A stretch of DNA of 7,126 nt from Prevotellaceae bacterium. GTDB taxonomy: Bacteria > Bacteroidota > Bacteroidia > Bacteroidales > Bacteroidaceae. The position numbers and the translations under genes were made by a program. The stretch spans positions 8,121 through 15,246 of the forward strand of contig JAUNQM010000021.1 of NCBI GenBank assembly GCA_030536165.1, read 5' to 3'. Under the pieces are notes generated by a model. That model ran no database searches. It was not told the DNA's origin and saw only the letters and a list, made by a program, of their open reading frames with translations. This document shows, piece after piece, positions 1 to 5,871 of this stretch. Position 1 is the stretch's first letter, and each line of letters opens with the position of its first letter.

Positions 1-140
1 GGGCTATGCGGCAATAACTCGTTATTGGCACATAGCCACAAGCATAGCATAGACTCAAAGAGTCAAAGCAAACGACTACGTTTATTCTTCTTATATGCAA
101 GATTGCATGGTGTAGTGGCACTTGTGGCATATTCGAGCCC
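1..140. other. Non-coding stretch with several short inverted repeats
   Basis: I see no convincing coding region on either strand here. The stretch contains a hairpin at 2-37 (listed separately), a small one with arms GACTC/GAGTC at 52-56 and 60-64, and the palindrome-like ATGCAA-GA-TTGCAT at 95-108. A TTCGAGCCC string at 132-140 resembles a tRNA T-loop, but no matching D-arm, anticodon arm or acceptor stem is present. The upstream gene, if any, lies outside the window. This could be the 3' region of an upstream transcript or the start of the leader of the HU-like gene. Confidence 0.5.
2..37 (+). other. Hairpin with two perfect 7-bp stems
   Basis: GGCTATG (2-8) pairs with CATAGCC (31-37). 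Inside it, CAATAAC (12-18) pairs with GTTATTG (21-27), separated by a 3x3 internal loop. No T-tract follows, so this is not a standard intrinsic terminator on the plus strand. It could be a transcript-end structure of an upstream gene, an RNA element or a protein-binding palindrome. The structure is visible in the sequence; its role is unknown. Confidence 0.5.
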
Positions 141-229
141 TTCACACCTCAGGTGTTTCGCTTGTCACACCTCAGGTATGACCATAGTTCACACCTGAGG
201 TGTGGCGGAGGTAACTCGTAAGGTGTGAA
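141..229. repeat. Array of four phased 19-bp palindromic sites (iteron- or operator-like)
   Basis: Three 19-base sites share the form TTCACACCT-N-AGGTGTGAA. They lie at 141-159 (TTCACACCT C AGGTGTTTC), 164-182 (GTCACACCT C AGGTATGAC) and 188-206 (TTCACACCT G AGGTGTGGC). A fourth position, 211-229, keeps a perfect right arm (AGGTGTGAA, 221-229) but has lost the left arm. The centres are 150, 173, 197 and 220, so the spacing is 23, 24 and 23 bases with 4-5 base linkers. Each full site has dyad symmetry around one base, as expected for a dimeric DNA-binding protein; as RNA, each could also fold into a small hairpin. The array lies about 155-240 bases upstream of the HU-like start codon. It may be a multi-site operator for that gene, an iteron-type cluster or a riboregulator. 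The array is seen directly; its function is inference. Confidence 0.8.
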
Positions 230-244
230 AGGCTAAAAAATGTG

Positions 245-263
245 AAAAAGTAGGACTTTTTTT
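245..263 (+). terminator. Possible weak terminator or attenuator hairpin
   Basis: AAAAAGT (245-251) pairs with ACTTTTT (255-261) across a 3-base loop, and the T run continues to 263. The shape is terminator-like, but the stem is almost entirely A-T and would be weak. It lies between the palindrome array and the HU-like gene. If transcription starts upstream, it could act as an attenuator; otherwise it is simply part of an A/T-rich promoter region. Confidence 0.25.
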
Positions 264-274
264 CGTTTTGTGCT

Positions 275-282
275 CATATTTG
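275..282 (+). promoter_or_regulatory. Possible Bacteroidota -7 element, one base off consensus
   Basis: CATATTTG at 275-282 matches the Bacteroidota -7 consensus TAnnTTTG except for C in place of T at the first position. I do not find a convincing TTTG -33 box at the usual spacing: the TTTG at 267-270 is too close. If used, transcription would start just before the 285-348 stem-loop, putting that structure in the 5' UTR. This call is weak. Confidence 0.2.
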
Positions 283-284
283 CA

Positions 285-348
285 TCGCGAAAGGCAGGGC
301 TATAGTTCTTCTTCGAAGAACAGGAGATGTGTGCCGCCTGCCTTGCGA
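285..348 (+). promoter_or_regulatory. Nested stem-loop in the presumed 5' UTR of the HU-like gene
   Basis: The outer stem pairs TCGC (285-288) and AAGGCAGG (291-298) with CCTGCCTT (337-344) and GCGA (345-348), giving 12 pairs with a 2-base bulge (GA, 289-290). Inside it sits a perfect 7-bp hairpin, GTTCTTC (305-311) with GAAGAAC (315-321). The structure ends 34 bases before the start codon, followed by an A-rich, unstructured stretch. Pairing of this length and nesting is unlikely by chance and suggests an RNA element that affects stability or translation. No known riboswitch class is recognised. Confidence 0.5.
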
Positions 349-382
349 ACAAACATTATTTCTAACTTAAAAATCTAAAACT

Positions 383-856
383 ATGGCAATTACATTTAGT
401 GTGTCTCGTATTCGAGACCCAAGAACTAACAATGGAGTTACGAAAATCTACCCCCGTGCACAGACGACAGAGACGGTCGCTCTTGATGCCGTGGCGGAGT
501 ATGCTGCGCGTCACTACGGCCTCACGTTGGACGAAAATACCATCCGTGGGGCTGTCAGTGCGCTGCAGAAGTCGGTCGTCGATATACTATCAGACGGCAA
601 GCGTGTGAGCCTGGGAAGCCTCGGCACGTTCGCTTATCACATAAAAAGCAAAGGCATGTCGCCGTCAGAGTGTACCACGAATGGCTTCATGGCATCGCGG
701 AATATCGACGATGTGACGGTGAGATGGATTCCAAATGAGGCGATGAAGTCGCTTATGCGCGGCAGGGATGTGCATTTCAAGCAACTCACAACGAGGAGGA
801 TGCGCCGACTTGCTTTGAAGGCGAGCAGCACGAATGAGCTTGTCGTAAGGTTATAA
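383..856 (+). CDS. HU-family (HU-HIG type) DNA-binding protein
   Basis: This 157-residue protein fits the long, HU-related family common in Bacteroidota (HU-HIG / 'DNA-binding protein, histone-like' group). It is longer than classical HU (about 90 residues). The N-terminal 'MAITFSVSRIRDPR' region and a linker (to about residue 30) precede the helical half of the HU fold (about 31-70). Next comes the diagnostic DGKRVSLGSLGTF turn (71-83), then the beta-arm region (84-118, ending VTVRWIP). The basic tail (about 120-147, with RRMRRL) fits nucleic-acid binding. Such proteins are expected to bend or coat DNA in the nucleoid; specific targets are unknown. The start is well fixed: an in-frame TAA lies 15 bases upstream (368-370), and the A-rich AAAAATCTAAAACT before the ATG is typical of Bacteroidota. 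Its upstream DNA carries a phased palindrome array and a stem-loop, so it may be regulated, possibly by itself. The gene converges on trkH. Confidence 0.85.
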   Translation: MAITFSVSRIRDPRTNNGVTKIYPRAQTTETVALDAVAEYAARHYGLTLDENTIRGAVSALQKSVVDILSDGKRVSLGSLGTFAYHIKSKGMSPSECTTNGFMASRNIDDVTVRWIPNEAMKSLMRGRDVHFKQLTTRRMRRLALKASSTNELVVRL

Positions 857-861
857 ATGGC

Positions 862-2310
862 TTAGTCTTTCCAGAATCCTCTGGTGAAGATAACGAGGAC
901 GGAGAAGATTTCAAGACGTCCGATGAGCATGAGCGACGAGCATAACCACTTGCCTGCGAGCGGAATTGTGTCCCAGCCGAAGATAGAATCTATGTTTGGT
1001 CCGAAGGCTGGTCCGCAGTTGCTTATGCAGCTTATAGTCACCTCAAAGGCTATGTCGAGGTGCATACCCATAGCTACAAACGCTATCGAAGCGACGACAA
1101 TAATGAAGAAATAAAGCGATATAAACGCTGAGAGGGTCGGCTGCACCGAACGTGTCATCACTTCGCCGTTGACGCGGATAGGGAGCACTGCGTTAGGGTG
1201 CAGTATGCGACGGAATTCATTGCGTATGTTCTTGAAAGTCATCACCACGCGGATGCTCTTTATACCGCCGCTCGTACTGCCCGAACATGCGCCCGACATC
1301 ATGCAGAAGAAGAGCATAATCCATGCAAATTCAGGCAGGTAGGTGAGGTCTTCTGAATAGAATCCAGTGGATGTTATCACGGAGATAGTCTCAAACAGAG
1401 CGCTGCGTACGGCGTGTTCTACGCTGATGTTGTAGTGGTTGAAGAACGAGATTGCAAGCACAATCGACACTACGATGACCATTCCGAGATAGAATTTCAC
1501 CTCAGAATTCTTGTAAATCTGGCGGAACTTCCACTTGAAAAGCACGGAATAAAGTATGGTGAAATTGATTCCGGAAAGGAGCATGAAGATGATTTCCACG
1601 TATTCGATTGTGACAGAATTGAAGTGTGCAATGCTATCGCCGTAAGGTGAATGTCCGCCTGTCGCTGTGGTAATCATCGAGTGGTTGATTGCGTCAAAAA
1701 TGCCCATTCCAGCGAGAGATAAACACAGACAGCATGCAACGGTAAGCGTCAAATACATCACCCAAATCCACTTTGAATTCGTGCGGATGCGAGGGTGAAG
1801 GTGGTTCTTTGTCGGACCTGTTGACTCAGCGGCGAATATCTTCACGTCGCCATCGGCAAACGACGGCAGAATGGCTATGGTGAAGAACACGATTCCCAAA
1901 CCTCCTATCCACTGCGCCAATGAGCGCCAGAAGAGAAGTCCATGCGGCATCTCAACGTTGAATGTGGAAAGACCAGTGGTAGTGAAGTTCGACATTGCCT
2001 CGAAGAATGCATCGGAGAAGGTAGGGATGTAACCGCTTATAATATAAGGTAGAGTGCCGAAAAGCGAGAAGACAATCCATGTGGAGGCTACCACGAGGTA
2101 TGAGTCGCGGCGGTTGAGTCTGTTCTGCGCGTCGCGGCCACAATAGCAAAGAATGACACCTCCGAGCGACGTTGCAACAGCAGACATGGCAAACGAGAGC
2201 ACGTCGTCGTCGCCATAATAGAGCGACACTGACATGCATGCCAGCATCAGCAGTGCTTCGAAGTAAAGCAAGCAGCCGAGTATCTTTGCTACAAGTCTGA
2301 GGTTGCGCAT
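862..2310 (-). CDS. trkH: Trk-type potassium uptake protein, membrane pore subunit
   Basis: This 482-residue polytopic inner-membrane protein is close in length to E. coli TrkH (483). It carries the four P-loops of the SKT family, each with its filter glycine: TTTGLS (G113), TATGGHSPY (G218), TSTGFYS (G316) and SNCGPAFGPN (G433). Hydrophobic segments surround each loop, for example around residues 7-30, 70-93, 125-149, 181-204, 236-258, 272-290, 393-415 and 455-476. Also visible are the family segments LHPRIR (171-176), GSTSGGIKSIRV (344-355) and GRLEIFSVLVIF (464-475). It should move K+ into the cytoplasm together with TrkA, encoded upstream on the same strand. The ATG is the only reasonable start: reading upstream in frame, a stop is reached at 2350-2352 with no other ATG. 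The gap to trkA is 196 bp and is filled by repeats. Its stop lies 5 bases from the convergent HU-like gene. Confidence 0.95.
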   Translation of the reverse strand: MRNLRLVAKILGCLLYFEALLMLACMSVSLYYGDDDVLSFAMSAVATSLGGVILCYCGRDAQNRLNRRDSYLVVASTWIVFSLFGTLPYIISGYIPTFSDAFFEAMSNFTTTGLSTFNVEMPHGLLFWRSLAQWIGGLGIVFFTIAILPSFADGDVKIFAAESTGPTKNHLHPRIRTNSKWIWVMYLTLTVACCLCLSLAGMGIFDAINHSMITTATGGHSPYGDSIAHFNSVTIEYVEIIFMLLSGINFTILYSVLFKWKFRQIYKNSEVKFYLGMVIVVSIVLAISFFNHYNISVEHAVRSALFETISVITSTGFYSEDLTYLPEFAWIMLFFCMMSGACSGSTSGGIKSIRVVMTFKNIRNEFRRILHPNAVLPIRVNGEVMTRSVQPTLSAFISLYFFIIVVASIAFVAMGMHLDIAFEVTISCISNCGPAFGPNIDSIFGWDTIPLAGKWLCSSLMLIGRLEIFSVLVIFTRGFWKD

Positions 2311-2322
2311 GGAAATTTTTAT

Positions 2323-2426
2323 TTGCGGTTGTACGGTTTTTGCCCTCCCCTAACCCCTCCCCGTAGGAGGGGAACTAACTCTCCCCTACGGGGGGAGATG
2401 GAGGGGGCATTGCGGTTATACGGTTT
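2323..2426 (-). repeat. GC-rich hairpin repeat, copy 1, just upstream of trkH
   Basis: This 104-base element is nearly identical to 3856-3960. Each end carries a 17-base unit, TTGCGGTTGTACGGTTT at 2323-2339 and TTGCGGTTATACGGTTT at 2410-2426, in direct orientation. The C/G-rich core forms hairpins, including TCCCC (2358-2362) with GGGGA (2369-2373). The second half (CTCCCCTACGGGG) can also pair with the first. On the trkH coding strand the element ends 12 bases before the ATG. No open reading frame or transposase is present, so it resembles REP- or MITE-like non-coding repeats. From memory, similar C/G-run hairpin repeats occur in other Bacteroidota genomes; I have not checked this. Confidence 0.9.
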
Positions 2427-2440
2427 AGCGGCTTTATTTT

Positions 2441-2466
2441 GGAGTTAAGGAGTTGAAGGAGTTAAG
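2441..2466. repeat. Short tandem repeat, GGAGTTRA-type, three units
   Basis: The units GGAGTTAA (2441-2448), GGAGTTGAA (2449-2457) and GGAGTTAAG (2458-2466) follow directly on one another in the trkA-trkH gap. The period is 8-9 bases, with one base of length variation. It lies outside coding sequence; on the transcribed strand it reads as repeated AACTCC. No function is evident. Confidence 0.75.
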
Positions 2467-2480
2467 ACATGTGCATTGCA

Positions 2481-2501
2481 CTTGAAACTTGAAACCTTAA
2501 A
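2481..2501. repeat. Short 7-base tandem repeat next to the trkA stop
   Basis: CTTGAAA (2481-2487) and CTTGAAA (2488-2494) are identical, and CCTTAAA (2495-2501) is a degenerate third unit. The repeat ends 5 bases from the trkA stop codon, in the 3' untranslated stretch, and differs in sequence and period from the 2441-2466 repeat beside it. Confidence 0.65.
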
Positions 2502-2506
2502 CCTCC

Positions 2507-3850
2507 CTATGTGAAATACTTCTCCATCTTGCGAATCATGGTCTCGTGGAAGAAGACTACTGCGCGGTCGCCAGGTAGGATTTGTGTGTTGCCCGACACG
2601 AGTATGCCTTCACCGTCGCGTATCAGTCCACCGATGTTCATGTCCGACGGAAGTTTCAGGTCTTTTACCAATGCTTTTGTTACGCGTGCGTTCTTTGCCA
2701 CGACGAACTCAGCTACGTCAGCATCTACGGTCATCATAAACTTCACGTCCTTCACGTCAGCCTTCAAGGTCTTCTGGTAGATGTGGCTCGCTGTGATAGT
2801 GCGTTTGTTGATGATTGTGCCGATGTCCATGTTCTCAGCCATGCTTACGTAGTCAAGGTTCTCAACCATTGCAACAGTCTTTCTCACGCCAAGCCGCTTG
2901 GCAGTAAGGCATGCGAGTATGTTGGTTTCGGAATTGCTCGTGAGTGCTACGAAAGCCTGCGTCTTTGCAATGCCTTCGTCGGTAAGCAGATTGATGTCTC
3001 GCCCATCGCCGTTGATAATCATTGTGCTGTCGTCGTCGAAGAGTTCGTTGAGTTCCTCGCAACGCTTCTCGTCGCTTTCGATTATCTTGACCTTGAACTT
3101 GCCTTGCATAGCCTTTGCCGCACGCACGGAAGTCTTGCCACCTCCGATTATGATTACGTTGCGAACGTCAGGGTATGTCTCTTTGCCCACGATTTCCCTT
3201 ATATAAGGTATCTGTTGCTTCGTGGTCATAAAGTAAGCGATATCGTACAGTTGGAGCTTGTCGTTGCCACTCGGTATGATGGTCTCGCCGTTGCGCTTGA
3301 TGGCTACGATATGGAATGGGTCGGTAGGGCCGCATATCTCTGACAGAGGTTTGTCAAGAATCCTGCACAGTTCGCGCAACTTCACGCCGAGAAGAATGAG
3401 CGTGCCGTTATAGACATCCCAACGCATTCGTGCCCAGCTTGTGTGGAGCGATGATTCAATATCGAGTCCTGCGAGATATTCAGGATAGACGACATCATCA
3501 ATGCCTGCTCCTAAAAGCAATTCTTTTGTGTGAGGATTCAGGTATTCAGGATTGTCAACGCGGGCAATCGTCTTTTTTGCACCGAGGGCATGAGCCAGAA
3601 CACAACTCGTGATGTTTATGTTCTCGTCGGCATTCACACCCACAAAGAGGTCGGCACTCTGGACTCCTGCGTCCTTGAGCACCTGTATGCTCGTAGGCGA
3701 AGCATTGACCGTCATGAGGTCGAAACTACCTGAAAGATAGTTGAGTTTCTCTTCGTTCTCATCGACGAGCACGACGTCTTCCTTGTCTTTCAGCAGTAGT
3801 GTTGCAAGGTGCAAGCCTATGCCGTTGGCGCCTGATATAACTGTCTTCAT
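2507..3850 (-). CDS. trkA: Trk system potassium uptake protein TrkA (two RCK domains)
   Basis: This 447-residue protein is close to the usual TrkA length (about 450) and has the duplicated architecture RCK_N (about 1-120), RCK_C (about 140-215), RCK_N (about 230-350) and RCK_C (about 365-440). Rossmann nucleotide-binding signatures are visible as VISGANGIG with D30 at the end of beta-2, and VIIIGGGKTS (232-241) with E258. It should sit on the cytoplasmic face of TrkH and gate K+ flow in response to NAD(H) or ATP/ADP. Both glycine motifs differ from strict GxGxxG: the first has Asn at position 9, the second Ser at position 241. The ATG is the only candidate start: the frame is open upstream to a stop at 3920-3922 without another start codon. 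The bases just before the ATG come from the edge of the GC-rich repeat. It lies downstream of dxs and upstream of trkH on the same strand. Confidence 0.95.
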   Translation of the reverse strand: MKTVISGANGIGLHLATLLLKDKEDVVLVDENEEKLNYLSGSFDLMTVNASPTSIQVLKDAGVQSADLFVGVNADENINITSCVLAHALGAKKTIARVDNPEYLNPHTKELLLGAGIDDVVYPEYLAGLDIESSLHTSWARMRWDVYNGTLILLGVKLRELCRILDKPLSEICGPTDPFHIVAIKRNGETIIPSGNDKLQLYDIAYFMTTKQQIPYIREIVGKETYPDVRNVIIIGGGKTSVRAAKAMQGKFKVKIIESDEKRCEELNELFDDDSTMIINGDGRDINLLTDEGIAKTQAFVALTSNSETNILACLTAKRLGVRKTVAMVENLDYVSMAENMDIGTIINKRTITASHIYQKTLKADVKDVKFMMTVDADVAEFVVAKNARVTKALVKDLKLPSDMNIGGLIRDGEGILVSGNTQILPGDRAVVFFHETMIRKMEKYFT

Positions 3851-3855
3851 ATCTT

Positions 3856-3960
3856 TTGCGGTTGTGCGGTTTTTGCCCTCCCCTAACCCCTTCCCGTAGG
3901 AGGGAAACTGGGCTCTCCCCTACGGGGGGAGATGGAGGGGGCATTGCGGTTGTACGGTTT
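3856..3960 (-). repeat. GC-rich hairpin repeat, copy 2, between dxs and trkA
   Basis: This 105-base copy differs from 2323-2426 at about six positions, including one single-base indel. It has the same 17-base end units: TTGCGGTTGTGCGGTTT at 3856-3872 and TTGCGGTTGTACGGTTT at 3944-3960. Its inner hairpin is TTCCC (3891-3895) with GGGAA (3902-3906); a C-G pair of copy 1 is replaced by T-A. It fills almost the whole dxs-trkA gap, starting 4 bases after the dxs stop and ending 5 bases before the trkA ATG on the coding strand. It could modulate read-through, processing or translation, or be a passive repeat. Confidence 0.9.
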
Positions 3961-3964
3961 TATA

Positions 3965-5860
3965 TCAATTAGCAATCACATTATTATATATAGAGTCCTC
4001 ATCCATGCCTAACATCTTCATCAACTCTGGCACAGAACCATGCTCGACAAACTTATCAGGAAGTCCGAGACGAACAATCTCGCAGCCTTCATTGTGGCCG
4101 TGGTCTGCCATCCATTCTGTAACGGCAGTACCGAGTCCACCAGTCCTGACTCCGTCTTCTATTGTAATGATACGTCGGAACTTCTTTTCTGCCACCTCGT
4201 TCATGATGCTTTCGTCGAGCGGTTTGAGGAATCGCATATCATAGTGAGCGACTGAAAGTCCATTGCTTTCTGCCCTTGCTACAGCCTTAGCAGCCACATT
4301 GCCTATCGGTCCGAGAGTCAATACAGCCACATCATTGCCATCATGAAGTCGGCGACCTGTGCCCACCTTTATCTCCTCGAATGGACATTCCCAGTCGATG
4401 AGTACGCCTCTGCCACGCGGATAACGAATGACGAACGTGCCCATGTTAGGCATCTGCGCTGTGTACATAAGGTGGCGAAGTTCGTGCTCATCCATAGGCG
4501 AGGCAATGGTGACATTAGGAATCGGACGAAGATATGCAAGGTCAAAAGCACCGTGATGAGTAGGTCCGTCTTCGCCAACGATTCCTGCTCTGTCGAGGCA
4601 TATCACCACATGGAGATTCTCGATTGCTACGTCGTGGATGATGTTGTCGTAAGCACGTTGGGCAAACGAACTATATATGTTGCAGAAAGGAACGAGTCCT
4701 TCCTTTGCCATTCCACCAGAGAAAGTCATGGCATGACCTTCAGCTATGCCGACGTCAAACGCACGTTCAGGCATTGCCTTCATGAGAATGTTCATCGAAC
4801 ATCCTGTTGGCATGGCAGGAGTTACGCCAACAATCTTCTCGTTTGAGCGTGCAAGTTCGAGCAGAGTATTGCCGAACACATCCTGGAACTTCGGTGGACG
4901 AGGCTGGCTCGATGTTTCTCTTTCGCCAGTTTCTGGGTCGAAAAGTCCTGGTGCATGGAAGATTGTCGGGTTCTCCTCTGCAGGTTTATAGCCTTTGCCT
5001 TTCTTCGTGTGAAGGTGGAGAATCTTTGGCCCCGACATGTTTTTTATCTCGTTCAGCACACGGACAATCTCAATGACATCGTGCCCATCGTATGGTCCGA
5101 AGTATCTGATGTCCATGCCTTCAAATATGTTTTGCTGCTGTGCGAGCAAAGACTTCACAGAGTTGTTGAATCTCAATATAGTGCGGCGGCGCTTGTCGTC
5201 GAGCATGCCCTTGTCGTGGAGCCAGTTCGCTGCCTTGAACCTCAGTCTGTTGTATTTCTCGTTTGTGTTGAGGTGGAGCAGATAGTGCTTCAGTCCTCCC
5301 ACACTTCGGTCGATGCTCATATTGTTATCATTGAGAACGATGAGCATGTCGTTTGGTTGCGACGAAGCATTGTTGAGTCCTTCGTAAGCAAGTCCGCCAC
5401 TCATGGCACCATCGCCGATGACTGCTACGATGTGACGCTGCTTATGCTGCTCATTGTGCGGAAGCATCTTCTCTGCCACAGCCATGCCAAGAGCTGCAGA
5501 AATAGAATTGCTTGCATGACCGCACGTAAAGGTGTCGTACTCACTCTCCGACGGTGACGGGAATGGCTTCAGCCCCTTAAACTTCCTGTTTGTGTTGAAC
5601 TGCTCTCGCCTTCCAGTCAGTATCTTATGCCCGTAGGCTTGATGTCCCACGTCCCAGACAAGCTTGTCGTTAGGCGTCTCATAGACATAATGCAGTGCAA
5701 CCGTGAGTTCAATGGCTCCAAGCGAACTGCCAAGATGACCTGGGTTCTCCGACAGTTCTTCAACAATGAACTGGCGAAGCTCCTCGCACACTTGTGGCAA
5801 TTGCTTGATGTCTAAACGCCTGAGGTCGTATGGTGAGTTGATATTATCTAACAGTTGCAT
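3965..5860 (-). CDS. dxs: 1-deoxy-D-xylulose-5-phosphate synthase
   Basis: This cytoplasmic, thiamine-diphosphate-dependent enzyme joins pyruvate and glyceraldehyde 3-phosphate, the first step of the MEP isoprenoid pathway; its product also feeds thiamine and pyridoxal synthesis. At 631 residues it is full length. Visible motifs are GHLGSSLG (H42), DVGHQAYGHKILTGR (70-84), GHASNS (114-119) and the GDG...NDN cofactor motif (149-151 and 177-179, with D150 and N179 as likely metal ligands). Further on are YFGPYDGHD (253-261), IAEGHA with the catalytic glutamate E374, DRAGIVGEDGPTHHGAFD (423-440, with D431 and H435) and RYPRG (479-483). The usual 'IAEQHA' is 'IAEGHA' here, which I recall as common in Bacteroidota. 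The start is fixed by an in-frame TAA 9 bases upstream. It follows the GH28 gene after 42 bases and precedes trkA. All expected catalytic residues are present. Confidence 0.97.
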   Translation of the reverse strand: MQLLDNINSPYDLRRLDIKQLPQVCEELRQFIVEELSENPGHLGSSLGAIELTVALHYVYETPNDKLVWDVGHQAYGHKILTGRREQFNTNRKFKGLKPFPSPSESEYDTFTCGHASNSISAALGMAVAEKMLPHNEQHKQRHIVAVIGDGAMSGGLAYEGLNNASSQPNDMLIVLNDNNMSIDRSVGGLKHYLLHLNTNEKYNRLRFKAANWLHDKGMLDDKRRRTILRFNNSVKSLLAQQQNIFEGMDIRYFGPYDGHDVIEIVRVLNEIKNMSGPKILHLHTKKGKGYKPAEENPTIFHAPGLFDPETGERETSSQPRPPKFQDVFGNTLLELARSNEKIVGVTPAMPTGCSMNILMKAMPERAFDVGIAEGHAMTFSGGMAKEGLVPFCNIYSSFAQRAYDNIIHDVAIENLHVVICLDRAGIVGEDGPTHHGAFDLAYLRPIPNVTIASPMDEHELRHLMYTAQMPNMGTFVIRYPRGRGVLIDWECPFEEIKVGTGRRLHDGNDVAVLTLGPIGNVAAKAVARAESNGLSVAHYDMRFLKPLDESIMNEVAEKKFRRIITIEDGVRTGGLGTAVTEWMADHGHNEGCEIVRLGLPDKFVEHGSVPELMKMLGMDEDSIYNNVIAN

Positions 5861-5871
5861 TCGCTTCTCTT

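Noticed and set aside
105..140. tRNA-like strings (GTGTAGTGGC and TTCGAGCCC)
   Set aside because: The spacing is far too short for a tRNA, and there is no anticodon arm or acceptor stem. It is at most a chance match.
141..229. CRISPR array
   Set aside because: The repeats are short palindromes separated by only 4-5 bases, with no spacer-length unique sequence and no cas genes in view.
141..263. Iterons plus an A/T-rich tract as a replication origin
   Set aside because: There is no replication initiator gene and no DnaA box (TTATCCACA type) nearby, and the surrounding genes are chromosomal housekeeping genes. It stays only as a remote alternative.
327..365. A 12-codon open frame (MCAACLANKHYF) with AGGAG directly before its ATG, upstream of the HU-like gene
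   Set aside because: The AGGAG touches the ATG, too close for a working ribosome site, and it lies inside the stem-loop. Bacteroidota rarely depend on Shine-Dalgarno sequences. I see nothing to favour translation.
2582..3343. Long plus-strand open frame (253 codons) opposite trkA
   Set aside because: It is antisense to a clear two-domain TrkA. The product is rich in Cys, His and Val, with no recognisable domain, as expected for a codon shadow.
3759..3944. Minus-strand open frame (61 codons) running through the GC-rich repeat into trkA
   Set aside because: It overlaps the trkA start in another frame, and its Pro/Arg-rich product comes from the hairpin repeat. There is no sign of translation.
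2323..3960. The repeat pair as insertion-sequence ends flanking trkA as a transposon
   Set aside because: The copies are in direct orientation, no transposase is present, and trkA is a normal partner of trkH. Independent repeat insertion or local duplication is simpler.
4955..5557. Plus-strand open frame (200 codons) opposite dxs
   Set aside because: It is antisense to a fully conserved DXS with all catalytic motifs, and its product looks like no known protein.
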